DNA of 64,000 bases from Lentzea californiensis (GTDB lineage Bacteria; Actinomycetota; Actinomycetes; Mycobacteriales; Pseudonocardiaceae). The notes beneath the pieces are model-generated. The model searched no databases. It saw only the letters and a list, made by a program, of their open reading frames with translations, and had not been told where the DNA came from. Where the stretch lies: the NCBI RefSeq assembly GCF_024648825.1, contig NZ_JANBBE010000005.1, forward strand, positions 1 through 64,000. Reading direction: 5' to 3'. Shown here piece after piece: positions 25,677 through 33,528 of the stretch; position 1 is the first letter of the stretch, and each line of letters begins with the position of its first letter. The translations under genes and the position numbers were made by a program.

Positions 25677-26285
25677 ATGACCGCCCCAGTGTCCGTGTCC
25701 TGGGGCCGCATCGAAGAGTGGTGCCGGCACAACGACATCGAGAACACACTGCGGCCCCCCGCACACAACGCCGCGATCGAGGCGGCCGAGGCGGAAATCG
25801 GCCACCGGCTCCCCGCAGACCTGCTGGAGTCACTGCGTCGCCACGACGGCACCACCTTCCAACCGGTCACCTACCTGGTGCCGAGAAGGTGGATCCTCCT
25901 GCCTCTCGAGGCCATGCTCGAGACCTGGCGCTGGAAGAACGAACAACTTGCTCAGCGCCAGGCGACGGAGATCGACGACTTCAGCGACGAGGACGACGAG
26001 GACTGGTCGGATGTCGAGCCGGGCGAGGAAGACGCGTTCTGGGGTTGGAACCCGAACTGGCTCCCCATCGCGCTCGACGGCAGCGGGTGCCACCTCGTCG
26101 TCGAGCTACGGCCCGGCGCATTGCACGGTGCGATCGGACAACTCGACCCGGAGTCTGATCCTCGGTTCGAGGGAGTCGACACGCATTCCTCAACGGCTGC
26201 GCTCCTCGACCACACGGCGGATGCGCTGCGCGGGAATGGGGCTGCAACGGCACGTGTGCAGAACAACGGTATCCGCTGGAGCTGA
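25677..26285 (+). CDS. SMI1/KNR4-family (SUKH) protein
   Basis: A 202-residue cytoplasmic protein of the SUKH fold: AAIEAAEAEIGHRLPADLLESLRRHDGTT near the start, a conserved PRRWILLPLEAML segment, a strongly acidic insert (DDFSDEDDEDWSD), then FWGWNPNWLPIALDGSGCHLVVE and SSTAALLDHTADAL. The family is widespread, and many bacterial members are immunity proteins against polymorphic toxins. It stands alone beside an att-like repeat and a second immunity-like gene, which fits such a role. No toxin is next to it. The start is the ATG 25677. Confidence 0.85.
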   Translation: MTAPVSVSWGRIEEWCRHNDIENTLRPPAHNAAIEAAEAEIGHRLPADLLESLRRHDGTTFQPVTYLVPRRWILLPLEAMLETWRWKNEQLAQRQATEIDDFSDEDDEDWSDVEPGEEDAFWGWNPNWLPIALDGSGCHLVVELRPGALHGAIGQLDPESDPRFEGVDTHSSTAALLDHTADALRGNGAATARVQNNGIRWS

Positions 26286-26342
26286 ACGCCCTGACTTCTG
26301 AGCCGGGCCTGTCCATCGGCCGTGGAAGCACATTCCGGAGCT

Positions 26343-26402
26343 GCATGACCTGCAACAGCTATGTTCCGCAGGTCAGTGCGGCGTTTATGTCATAGGAATC
26401 CA
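26343..26402. repeat. att-like direct repeat, copy 1 (duplicated 3' end of racemase gene plus terminator)
   Basis: Sixty bases closely matching 27302-27363. On the minus strand it encodes the last codons of the racemase gene (WIPMT-stop) followed by a TGCAGGTCAGTGC-type hairpin, although no racemase gene is attached here. Integrative elements that insert at a gene's 3' end leave exactly this kind of duplicate. Confidence 0.65.
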
Positions 26403-26458
26403 TTAAGTGTTCAACGATCGGAGTCTACTGGCGCATCAGGGTGTTCAGGCTGGTCAGG
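26394..26458. repeat. 65-bp dispersed repeat, copy B
   Basis: Matches 11356-11420 at about 58 of 65 positions. It begins at the AGGAATCCA end of the att-like repeat and runs into the accessory segment; on the minus strand it ends a frame with LTSLNTLMRQ-stop. Probably the element-side arm of the junction and the 3' end of a lost element gene. Confidence 0.55.
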
Positions 26459-26490
26459 TGGCTCCGGGTGCCCGAGCGTTCGCGCAAATC

Positions 26491-26508
26491 GGGAGCAGTC
26501 TGGGAGCA
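26491..26508. repeat. GGGAGCA motif pair
   Basis: GGGAGCA occurs at 26491-26497 and 26502-26508. Three more copies cluster at the other inner edge of the segment (27220, 27233, 27243). Short repeats inside both ends of an element are typical of recombinase arm sites; that reading is inference. Confidence 0.4.
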
Positions 26509-26528
26509 CAAGTGATGAGCACAAAGGC

Positions 26529-26918
26529 TCAGCCGACGACCGTCGCCCGCAGCTCGACCGCGTAGAAGCTGAACTCGAACACGGTGCAGGACAAGGAGAA
26601 ACCCTCCCGCTCCTGCTCCGGGTCGAACCAGTGGTCGATGCCATGCAGCAACGCGTACCCGTATTTCGGATCGACCCCCGTGGCCAGGTACGGCTCGAGC
26701 TCGGTCAGCTCCACCTCGAGGAACTCCAGTACGACCGTGCCGCGGGCGGCGTCGTCGAACCCGAAGCACACAACGATCGTCATGTGCTCTGGGCCGGGCA
26801 CGAACCGGATTTCCTCGATGTGGGCGTCGTTGCGCAGGTCGACGTCGCCCACCCCGTCGAGGGTCACGTCGATCAGGTTCGACGCGTGCGCCAGCGGGCG
26901 CAAGCCGGAGAACTTCAT
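26529..26918 (-). CDS. hypothetical protein, possible immunity protein
   Basis: A 129-residue acidic protein from ATG 26918. The text alternates strands and short helices: LIDVTLDGVGDVDLRND, then EHMTIVVCFGFDD and VVLEFLEVELTELEP, ending VFEFSFYAVELRATVVG. No signal or TM segment. I do not recognise the family. Its ATG overlaps by four bases the stop of a degraded upstream frame, an arrangement common for a toxin end followed by its immunity gene. The SUKH gene nearby and the flanking repeats strengthen that guess but do not prove it. Confidence 0.62.
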   Translation of the reverse strand: MKFSGLRPLAHASNLIDVTLDGVGDVDLRNDAHIEEIRFVPGPEHMTIVVCFGFDDAARGTVVLEFLEVELTELEPYLATGVDPKYGYALLHGIDHWFDPEQEREGFSLSCTVFEFSFYAVELRATVVG

Positions 26919-27108
26919 GCACTCACCAATCTTGTCGCTGGACCATATTCGGCGAGCTGGTGGACCCACCGCTTGCCCACGTACGGCACGTCGCAGACGA
27001 TGCGAGGCGTCGCGTACCCAGGCAGGTAGCCCTGATCGCGTGCTGAAGTTCTTGGGCTTCCCGGACGGACACCCTCCAATGTTCCGCGTTGGGGATCATG
27101 TCGCACAT
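26915..27108 (-). pseudogene. frameshifted remnant upstream of the immunity-like gene
   Basis: Two frames together read like one protein end: MCDMIPNAEHWRVSVREAQEL in one frame, then DQGYLPGYATPRIVCDVPYVGKRWVHQLAEYGPATRL in another, stopping in a TGA that overlaps the next gene's ATG. The switch is near 27045. Upstream of 27108 no coding text is visible. The tight coupling to the next gene suggests the C-terminal part of a toxin or partner protein that has decayed. Function unknown. Confidence 0.5.
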
Positions 27109-27219
27109 GTTCAGGATATTGATCCTGCGCGGGCTCGAGGGCTGCGAACAAGGGGCCGTCGACTCATTGCCCGCTTGGCTTCCGGAGCTGTGTGACCCAA
27201 AAGCTGAAGTGGACGTACT

Positions 27220-27249
27220 GGGAGCAAGTTCTGGGAGCAAGAGGGAGCA
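27220..27249. repeat. GGGAGCA motif triplet
   Basis: Copies at 27220-27226, 27233-27239 and 27243-27249, 13 and 10 bases apart. They mirror the pair at 26491-26508 at the other end of the accessory segment. Confidence 0.45.
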
Positions 27250-27301
27250 GAACCATGCGCTGAACGTGCCAGTACGTTCCTCAACGAGTCTGAACGGAGC
27301 C

Positions 27302-27363
27302 GCACTGACCTGCAAGAGTTGCATTTCTGCAGGTCAGTGCGGCGCTTATGTCATAGGAATCCA
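27302..27363 (-). repeat. att-like direct repeat, copy 2, including operon terminator
   Basis: Contains the stop end of the racemase gene and, just beyond it on the minus strand, a perfect 13-bp inverted repeat (27302-27314 with 27329-27341, GCACTGACCTGCA against its complement). This is the likely terminator of the eleven-gene operon. The same 60-odd bases recur at 26343-26402, so the operon end was duplicated by an insertion or was used as its target. Confidence 0.7.
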
Positions 27364-28446
27364 CTCCGTCTTCACCGTGACCGCGTCCAGGGCGTCCGGC
27401 AACGGCGTCACACCCAGGCCCGGACCGGTCGGCACGCTCAAGTGCCCGTCGTCGAGCACGAACGGCTCGGTGATGTCCATCTGGTAGTAGCGGTCCGACG
27501 CCGAGGTGTCGCCGGGCAGCGTGCAGCCGGGCAACGCCGCCAGTGCCACGTTCGCGGCGCGTCCGATGCCGGTCTCCAGCATTCCGCCGCACCACACCGC
27601 GATTCCGTGCGCCGCGCAGACGTCGTGGATGCGCCGCGCCTCCAGATAGCCACCGACCCTGCCGGGCTTGATGTTGACGATCTGGCAGGCGCCCAGCTTG
27701 ATCGCGTCGGCGGCCGACGACGCCGAGGTGATCGACTCGTCCAGGCAGATCGGCGTCTGCACGACCTTGGCGAGTTCGGCGTGCGCGAGCAGTTCCTCCT
27801 CGTCCAGCGGCTGTTCGATCAGCAGCAGGTCGAACGGGTCGAGCTTCGCGAGGTGGCGGGCGTCGCCGAGTGTGTAGGCGGTGTTCGCGTCTACCTGGAG
27901 CAAGACGTCCGCGAACCGTTCACGCACGGCTCGCACGGGTTCGACGTCCCAGCCTGGTTCGATCTTGAGCTTGATCCGCGCGTAGCCCTCGTCGACGTAC
28001 CCGCCGACCGCGTCCAGCAGTTCCGGGATGGAGTTCATGATCCCGACCGACACGCCGCACGGCACGCGATCGCGGACCGCGCCCAGCTCACGGCCGAACG
28101 ACACCCCGCGCGCACGCAGTTCGGCGTCCAGTACGGCCATCTCCAGCGCTGCCTTGGCCATCCGGTGTCCACGGAACCTCGCCACCCGAGGGGCCACCGA
28201 GATGCCGTCGATCGGCCCGGTCAACGCCGGGACCAGGAACCGCCGCAACACGTCCGCGCAGCCCTCCATGTACTCGGTCGAGTACACCGGGTCGGCCATC
28301 GCGACGCACTCGCCCCAGCCCTCGCCCACGTCCGTGACGGCGCGCAGGAGCAGCAACTGCCGCACGGTCTGCGTGCCGAACGAGGTGCGGAACGGCGACT
28401 TCAGCGGCATCTCGATCCAGCGGATCTCCACCCCGTCCAGCTTCAC
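27346..28446 (-). CDS. N-succinylamino acid racemase / o-succinylbenzoate synthase-like enolase
   Basis: A 366-residue enolase-superfamily enzyme of the MenC/NSAR branch. The MLE-type active site is complete: Lys159 and Lys161 in ARIKLKIEP, metal ligands Asp186 (QVDANTAY), Glu211 (LIEQPL) and Asp236 (CLDES), and Lys260 (NIKPGRVGG). The length matches Amycolatopsis-type NSAR. The start is GTG 28446 with AGGAG upstream, overlapping the GNAT stop by four bases. There are no menaquinone genes here; instead an acyltransferase and an M20 hydrolase precede it, the three steps of the known D-to-L amino acid route (N-succinylation, racemisation, desuccinylation). I therefore favour racemase over OSBS activity, though many members do both. 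Last gene of the operon. Confidence 0.9.
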   Translation of the reverse strand: MKLDGVEIRWIEMPLKSPFRTSFGTQTVRQLLLLRAVTDVGEGWGECVAMADPVYSTEYMEGCADVLRRFLVPALTGPIDGISVAPRVARFRGHRMAKAALEMAVLDAELRARGVSFGRELGAVRDRVPCGVSVGIMNSIPELLDAVGGYVDEGYARIKLKIEPGWDVEPVRAVRERFADVLLQVDANTAYTLGDARHLAKLDPFDLLLIEQPLDEEELLAHAELAKVVQTPICLDESITSASSAADAIKLGACQIVNIKPGRVGGYLEARRIHDVCAAHGIAVWCGGMLETGIGRAANVALAALPGCTLPGDTSASDRYYQMDITEPFVLDDGHLSVPTGPGLGVTPLPDALDAVTVKTEWIPMT

Positions 28447-29243
28447 GAACTGCTCCTGTCCACTACGTACCAACCTGACCTGTCGAACCCGGTGACGCGG
28501 GCACCGCTCGCGAGCAGCCCGCCGAGCACCTCCCGCACGGCGTGACGCCACTCGGTGGCCGCGGCCGGGTTCGTGACCCGCAGCGCCTCGATGTCCGCTG
28601 GTACGGCGACCAGCACGGTGGAGCCCGTGCACGTGCCCCGCACGGGCAGCCCGCCGTCGGAGATCCCCAGGGCGACCGCACCCCTGGCGCTGACGACCTT
28701 CGGCCGACCGGCGCAGGCGGCGACGGCCTCCGGGGACTCGACCCGCCAGCTGACCAGCAACCTGTCGCTCTCGCCGCCGGCGTTGATGTCGTCGTGCATC
28801 AGGCCGTAGAAGTCCGGCAGGTACTCGGTCGCGTCCGCGCCGAGCTTGCTGAGGTTGAAGTGGGCGTTGCGGCGCACCAGCGGGTCGAACGTCCAGGTGA
28901 CCTCGCGCAACCCCTGCTCCAGCGCCCACGTCCGTTGGTGCAGCTTCAACGCGTAGCCGACGTTGCGTCCTCGCGCGTGCGCCGCCACCCCGGCGATGTG
29001 GCTGTGCAGGGTGCCCGCGTCCGGCGGCGAGCAGAAACCGATGCACGCGCCGATCAGGTCGGCACCGTCGAACGCGCCCGCGACGTAGCTGCCCGCCTTG
29101 GTCATCGCCCGCAGCAGCTCGGCGGTGACCGGGGGAGTGTTGCCGTTCGACCGCCAAATTGACTCGTAGAGCCGTTGGGTGGCAACGAGTTCGGCGAACT
29201 CGGTGAGCGGCCGGACGACGACGTTCTGCGCTACCAGCGTCAT
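28443..29243 (-). CDS. GNAT-family N-acyltransferase (candidate D-amino acid N-succinyltransferase)
   Basis: A 266-residue protein. The first 165 residues have the GNAT fold: GAFDGADLIGACIGF, then IAGVAAHARGRNVGYALKLHQRTWALEQG as the acyl-CoA pyrophosphate loop and helix, and TWTFDPLVRRNAHFNLSKLGA. The remaining 100 residues form an extension seen in actinomycete proteins next to NSAR genes. The start is ATG 29243 with GGGAG, overlapping the M20 stop by four bases. In the NSAR pathway of Geobacillus a GNAT enzyme succinylates D-amino acids; position and neighbours suggest the same here. Acyl donor and acceptor are not visible in sequence. Confidence 0.86.
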   Translation of the reverse strand: MTLVAQNVVVRPLTEFAELVATQRLYESIWRSNGNTPPVTAELLRAMTKAGSYVAGAFDGADLIGACIGFCSPPDAGTLHSHIAGVAAHARGRNVGYALKLHQRTWALEQGLREVTWTFDPLVRRNAHFNLSKLGADATEYLPDFYGLMHDDINAGGESDRLLVSWRVESPEAVAACAGRPKVVSARGAVALGISDGGLPVRGTCTGSTVLVAVPADIEALRVTNPAAATEWRHAVREVLGGLLASGARVTGFDRSGWYVVDRSSS

Positions 29244-30304
29244 GTCAGCTCCCTCATCAGGGCCGCGAGCAGCAGGGTGCGCGGCTCGAGCTCCGACACC
29301 AGCACGTGCTCGTGCTCGGCGTGCGCCCCGCCACCGACGGCGCCGAGCCCGTCGAGCGTCGGAATCCCTGCTCCCGCCGTGAAGTTGCCGTCGGACGCGC
29401 CGCCGACCGCGGCCTGCGTGATGCCCGGGAGGAGCCTCGAGGCCAGCTCGAACAACGCCGAAGACGCGGACAGTTCCATCGGCGGGCGGTTCGGCCCGCC
29501 GTCGACCTCGACCTTCGCACCGTCGAGCACGGGCCGCAGCGCCTTCATGTCCTCGTCGACCCGGAGCTGCTCGGCGAGGTTCCGCACGCGCACGTCGACC
29601 ATGAACTTCCCTTGCGCGGGAACGGTGTTCGTCGTCGTGCCGGAGGAGAGCACGGTCGGCACCACGGTGGTGCCGGTAGCGGCGTCGGCCAGCTGCGAGA
29701 CCGCCAGGATCTGGTGCGCTGCCTCGATCGTGGCGTTCACACCGCGTTCGGGTTCCAGCCCGGCGTGCGCGGCGCGGCCGTGCAGCGTCACCTCGTACAT
29801 CGACGTGCCCTTGCGCTCGGTCTTCAGCGCGCCGCCGTCCGCCGAACCCTCGCAGACGAGGACGGCCGCGTGCTGCACCGCCTCGGTCTCGATCAGGCCG
29901 CGCGACGACGGCGAGCCGATCTCCTCGTCGCCGGTGATGAGAACCGTGACGCCGTCGGAAGAACCCAGCGACGCGACCGCGTGGAAGATCATCACGACGC
30001 CGGTCTTCATGTCGAAGCAGCCGGGCCCGCGCAGCACGCCGTCCTGCACGCTGAACGGAATCCGTTGCAGCGTCCCGATCGGCCACACCGTGTCGTGGTG
30101 GCCGAGCAGCAACACCTTGCGCGGTCCCGGACCCAGCCGCCACCGCAGGTGGGTGCGGCCGTCGAGCACGATCCGTTCCGGCTCCGAGCCGAGCAGTGCG
30201 GCACCCACCTCGGCGGTGACCTCGGCGCTGCGGGCCACCGCCGCCAGATCGGTGGACGGCGACTCGCAGGACACGAGCCGCTCGATGTCGTTCAGCAGGT
30301 TCAT
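29240..30304 (-). CDS. M20-family metallohydrolase (carboxypeptidase / N-acyl-amino acid deacylase)
   Basis: A 354-residue di-zinc hydrolase of the glutamate carboxypeptidase type. Metal ligands are in place: GHHDTVW (His69, Asp71), GCFDMKTG (Asp98), TGDEEIG (catalytic Glu127, ligand Glu128), CEGS (Glu152) and a late His in GGGAHAEHEHV. The dimerisation domain sits at about 170-280. ATG 30304 shares one base with the upstream stop. In this operon it could remove the C-terminal residue of peptides or desuccinylate N-succinyl-L-amino acids after the racemase. The latter completes the D-to-L conversion and is my preferred role; the family allows both. Confidence 0.88.
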   Translation of the reverse strand: MNLLNDIERLVSCESPSTDLAAVARSAEVTAEVGAALLGSEPERIVLDGRTHLRWRLGPGPRKVLLLGHHDTVWPIGTLQRIPFSVQDGVLRGPGCFDMKTGVVMIFHAVASLGSSDGVTVLITGDEEIGSPSSRGLIETEAVQHAAVLVCEGSADGGALKTERKGTSMYEVTLHGRAAHAGLEPERGVNATIEAAHQILAVSQLADAATGTTVVPTVLSSGTTTNTVPAQGKFMVDVRVRNLAEQLRVDEDMKALRPVLDGAKVEVDGGPNRPPMELSASSALFELASRLLPGITQAAVGGASDGNFTAGAGIPTLDGLGAVGGGAHAEHEHVLVSELEPRTLLLAALMRELT

Positions 30305-33300
30305 CAGGACGCCTTCGGGGTGGCGCGGACACCCATGTGCACGTACTGCTCCCCGGTGGGCAGCGAGTAGAACACCAGGGAGGACCAGCTCTTCGAGTCC
30401 GGCCACAGGTAGAGGAAACGGCCGTCGCCGGCCGGGACCAGATCGACCGCGGGAGGCTTGGGGAACATGTCCGCCATCGGACCGGTGGGCGTCACGTCCA
30501 GCTGCAGCCCGTTCTCCCCCTCGACGATGTCGAGGATCATGGAGGCCCGCTCGTACCTGCCGAGGTAGAGCGCGTTGTCCACGGCAGGCGGGTCGGCGGC
30601 CGGCACTCGCGGCATCGGCATGTCGAGGTCCGCCAGCTCGGCGAAGATCTCCTTGTACAGCTCCAGGTACACCTCGCGGGCGGTGTCGCCGTTGGTCAGC
30701 AACGTGACCGCCAGGTCGTGCCCGGGAAGGATGCGCAGGAACGCGGACTGCCCGATGGTGTTGCCGTCGTGGCCGATCAGCCGCTGCCCGTCCCAGCCGA
30801 ACCGGATCCAGCCGATGCCCCACGAGTCGCCCAGCGCCTCCGGGTCGGGCACGTCGGTCTGCTTCTCGGTCATCGCGGTCGCCGACGCCTCCGACAACAC
30901 CTGCGTGCCGTCCTGCGCCTTGCCGCCGTTGAGGTGCATCGCCGCGAACCTGAGCACGTCCTCGGTGCTGCCGAAGATCGTGCCGGCCGGGCCGACCGAG
31001 CGCGGCAGCATCCACACCGGCGCCGGTTCGAGCTTCTCGTCCTTGGTGACGTGGCCGACGGCGGCGCGGTGCAGCAGCGCCTCCTCCGGCAGCGTGCCGG
31101 TGCGGGTGAGTCCGAGCGGGGCGAAGAGCTTCTCCCGCATCGCGACGTCCCACGTCTTGCCGGTGAGCTTCTCGATCACGCGCCCGGCGAGGACGAAACC
31201 GGCGTTGCTGTAGGAGAACGTCGCGCCGAGCGGGTGGTTCTGGGCCGCGTCGGCGAGCAGTTCGGTGTAGCGCTCCAAGCACTCGTCGCCGCGGCCGGTG
31301 TCGGTGAAGTTGTCACCGTCGATGCCGCTGGTGTGCGTGAGGAGGTGCCGCATGGTCACCTTCTGCTCGACCACCGGGTCGGAGAGCTTCAGCTCGGGCA
31401 GCACGTCGACGATCGGGGCGTCGAGGTCGAGCAGGCCCTCGTCGACGAGCCGCATCACGACGGTCGTCGTGAACACCTTGCCCATGGAACCGATCTGGAA
31501 GATCGTGTCGTCGGTGACCTCGACCCCGGTCGACAGGTTCAGCACGCCGTGGTGCGCCAGGAGCGTCTCGCCCTTGTACAGGACGCCGAGCGCGGCACCG
31601 GGCAGGCCGTGCTTCTTCGCGAGTGCGGAAAGCCTGCGCTGCCAGTGCTTCTGGTCGAGCGGCTTGCGGTTCTCGGCGTGCTCGCGCACCCAGTCGACGA
31701 CGCGGCGGTTGAAGTCCTCGCGGTGCGACGGCTTGCCGCTGAGGATGAACAGGTGCGACTCGTCCGGGTAGAGCACCAGCTCGGCCGGCACGCCGTTGCG
31801 GCGCAACGCGGTGAACCACTGCTCGGCCTGGCCGACGGGGCACCGGTCGTCGGCGGCGCCCTGGTAGACCAGGGTGGGCGTGCGGACGTCGGCCACGTGC
31901 GTCAGCGGGGAGAGCTCGGTGACGTGGTCGCCCGCGCCGCCCAGTTCCAGCTCGGTCAGGTAGTGGCCGCCGTCGGAGGTGCCCGCCATGCTGGTCAGGT
32001 CGCTGACGACACCGCCCGCGACGGCGGCGGCGAACCTGCTGTCGCGGCTGGTCAGGTAGCAGGTCATGTAACCGCCGTAGCTGTAGCCGGTGACGGCGAG
32101 CTTCGCCGGATCGGCGAGCCCCTCGGCCACCAGCTGGTCGATCGGCTCCAGGAAGTCCTTGGCGTCGGACTTGCCCCATGCACCGAGCGCGGCCTTGTAG
32201 AAGGCCTCGCCGTAGCCGTCGCTGCCGCGCGGGTTGAGGAGCAGCACCGCCCAGCCCTGCCGCGCCAGGACCTGGTGGTAGAGGTGGACCGGGTCGGCGG
32301 TGCCGTTCCACGCGTTGTGCGGACCGCCGTGGATGTCGAGCAGCAGCGGCGACGGGCCGGTGTTCTCCGGGGCGCGGACCAGCCAGCCGTGCACGACCGT
32401 GCCGTCGGAGATCGTGAACTCGCGTTCCTCGCGGACGAACAGCTCGGTCGTGTTGTGTCCGGTGTGGACGGTGACCTCGCCGGTGGTCAGGTCGACGGTG
32501 GCGACCTCGCCGAACGACGTGGGCGTGCTCAGCACGACGGCCGCGGTGTCGCCGGCGACGGAAAGCCCTGCCACGACGCGGGAATCCCCGCCCAGCACCA
32601 GGCGCGGCACGTCGCCGGACTCCAGGTCCACGGCGTAGAGCTGGGTGCAGCCCCGGTCGCGGGCGCAGAACAGCACGGTGCTCCCGTGCAGGGCGGGCAG
32701 CCCGCCGGGGTAGCCCGCCATGCCGGGCATGACGTTGCGGTCGAGCGACGCGGACAGGGTGCGCACCTCGCCGTCCGGCGGCAGGTGCAGGAGGTCGAGA
32801 TGCCCGGCGTCCGCGGTGGTGCGGCCGGTCACGAGCAACCCGGCCTCGGTCCACGTGACCGTCGCGGCCTGCCCCTCGGCGAGGCCGGCGATCTTCGGCT
32901 CCGAGGTGCCGGCGACGTCGACGACGTGCACCGGCACGCGGAAGGTCAGGTCGGCGTCCGCGTCGCGGGCCGCCGTGAAGGCGAGCTTCGTGCCGTCCGG
33001 GGACCACGCGGGTGCGCTCGCGTGCCAGTCGCCGCTCGTCAGCTGGCGGACCTCGCGGGTCTCCAGATCCAGGACGTGCAGGTGGGCGCGGACGCTGCGC
33101 AGGTAGCCGGCTCCGTCGGACTTGTGGTCGAGACGGCTCGTGACGATCGGCGCGGTGGCGTCCGCGATGTCCACGGGCGCCGAGAACGCCAGCTTCGTGC
33201 CGTCGGCGCTCCAGACCGGGGCGCCCGCGCCGAGCGGAAGCGTCGTGAGCTGCTCCGGCTCGCCGTCCAGCAGCCAGACCTGGCCCGGGCCGTCCTGGGC

Positions 33301-33528
33301 GCGCAGGAACGCGATCCTGGCGCCGTCCGGTGACCACGCCGGTGACGTGTCGGCCCTGCCCCTGGTGAGCTGCTTCGCCGTGCCGTTCGTGATCCGCCAC
33401 AGCGCCCGTTCGTCGCGGTCGTTCTCGCGGTCGGTGGTGCGCAGGACGTAGACGACCTCGGACCCGTCGGGCGAGATGGCGGGCTGCTCCGGCAACGCGT
33501 GGCCGTACAGGTCCTCGATGGTGGTCAC
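30304..33528 (-). CDS. fusion of S9 prolyl-oligopeptidase-type peptidase with a class-C beta-lactamase-like serine hydrolase
   Basis: A single open frame of 1074 residues from GTG 33528. Residues 1-370 are a beta-propeller with PAWSPDG repeats. Residues 375-615 form the S9 hydrolase domain with HGGP oxyanion text, GYSYGGY (Ser483), GAADDRCP (Asp560) and DESHLF (His592), as in acylaminoacyl peptidases. After a linker at about 620-640, a full class C penicillin-recognising domain follows: SxxK as SMGK (Ser681, Lys684), YSN in FSYSNAGF and HxG in GHDGNTIG, ending in a lipocalin-like C-terminal domain. No signal peptide, so both sites act in the cytoplasm. No stop or frame break lies between the halves. 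The second half closely resembles the separate gene at 40478-41854. It probably cleaves imported peptides from two stereochemical sides. Confidence 0.9.
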   Translation of the reverse strand: MTTIEDLYGHALPEQPAISPDGSEVVYVLRTTDRENDRDERALWRITNGTAKQLTRGRADTSPAWSPDGARIAFLRAQDGPGQVWLLDGEPEQLTTLPLGAGAPVWSADGTKLAFSAPVDIADATAPIVTSRLDHKSDGAGYLRSVRAHLHVLDLETREVRQLTSGDWHASAPAWSPDGTKLAFTAARDADADLTFRVPVHVVDVAGTSEPKIAGLAEGQAATVTWTEAGLLVTGRTTADAGHLDLLHLPPDGEVRTLSASLDRNVMPGMAGYPGGLPALHGSTVLFCARDRGCTQLYAVDLESGDVPRLVLGGDSRVVAGLSVAGDTAAVVLSTPTSFGEVATVDLTTGEVTVHTGHNTTELFVREEREFTISDGTVVHGWLVRAPENTGPSPLLLDIHGGPHNAWNGTADPVHLYHQVLARQGWAVLLLNPRGSDGYGEAFYKAALGAWGKSDAKDFLEPIDQLVAEGLADPAKLAVTGYSYGGYMTCYLTSRDSRFAAAVAGGVVSDLTSMAGTSDGGHYLTELELGGAGDHVTELSPLTHVADVRTPTLVYQGAADDRCPVGQAEQWFTALRRNGVPAELVLYPDESHLFILSGKPSHREDFNRRVVDWVREHAENRKPLDQKHWQRRLSALAKKHGLPGAALGVLYKGETLLAHHGVLNLSTGVEVTDDTIFQIGSMGKVFTTTVVMRLVDEGLLDLDAPIVDVLPELKLSDPVVEQKVTMRHLLTHTSGIDGDNFTDTGRGDECLERYTELLADAAQNHPLGATFSYSNAGFVLAGRVIEKLTGKTWDVAMREKLFAPLGLTRTGTLPEEALLHRAAVGHVTKDEKLEPAPVWMLPRSVGPAGTIFGSTEDVLRFAAMHLNGGKAQDGTQVLSEASATAMTEKQTDVPDPEALGDSWGIGWIRFGWDGQRLIGHDGNTIGQSAFLRILPGHDLAVTLLTNGDTAREVYLELYKEIFAELADLDMPMPRVPAADPPAVDNALYLGRYERASMILDIVEGENGLQLDVTPTGPMADMFPKPPAVDLVPAGDGRFLYLWPDSKSWSSLVFYSLPTGEQYVHMGVRATPKAS

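Noticed and set aside
25443-25805. Minus-strand frames before the SMI1/KNR4 gene
   Set aside because: Arg/Gly/Ala-rich with no ribosome site; partly antisense to the SMI1/KNR4 gene.
27346-28446. MenC of menaquinone synthesis
   Set aside because: No other men genes are nearby; linkage to GNAT and M20 genes supports the racemase role, though OSBS side activity is possible.
30337-33333. Plus-strand frame of 998 codons
   Set aside because: Exact antisense of the S9/class C fusion, low-complexity Arg/Val/Gly text, no motif; a shadow of strong codon bias.
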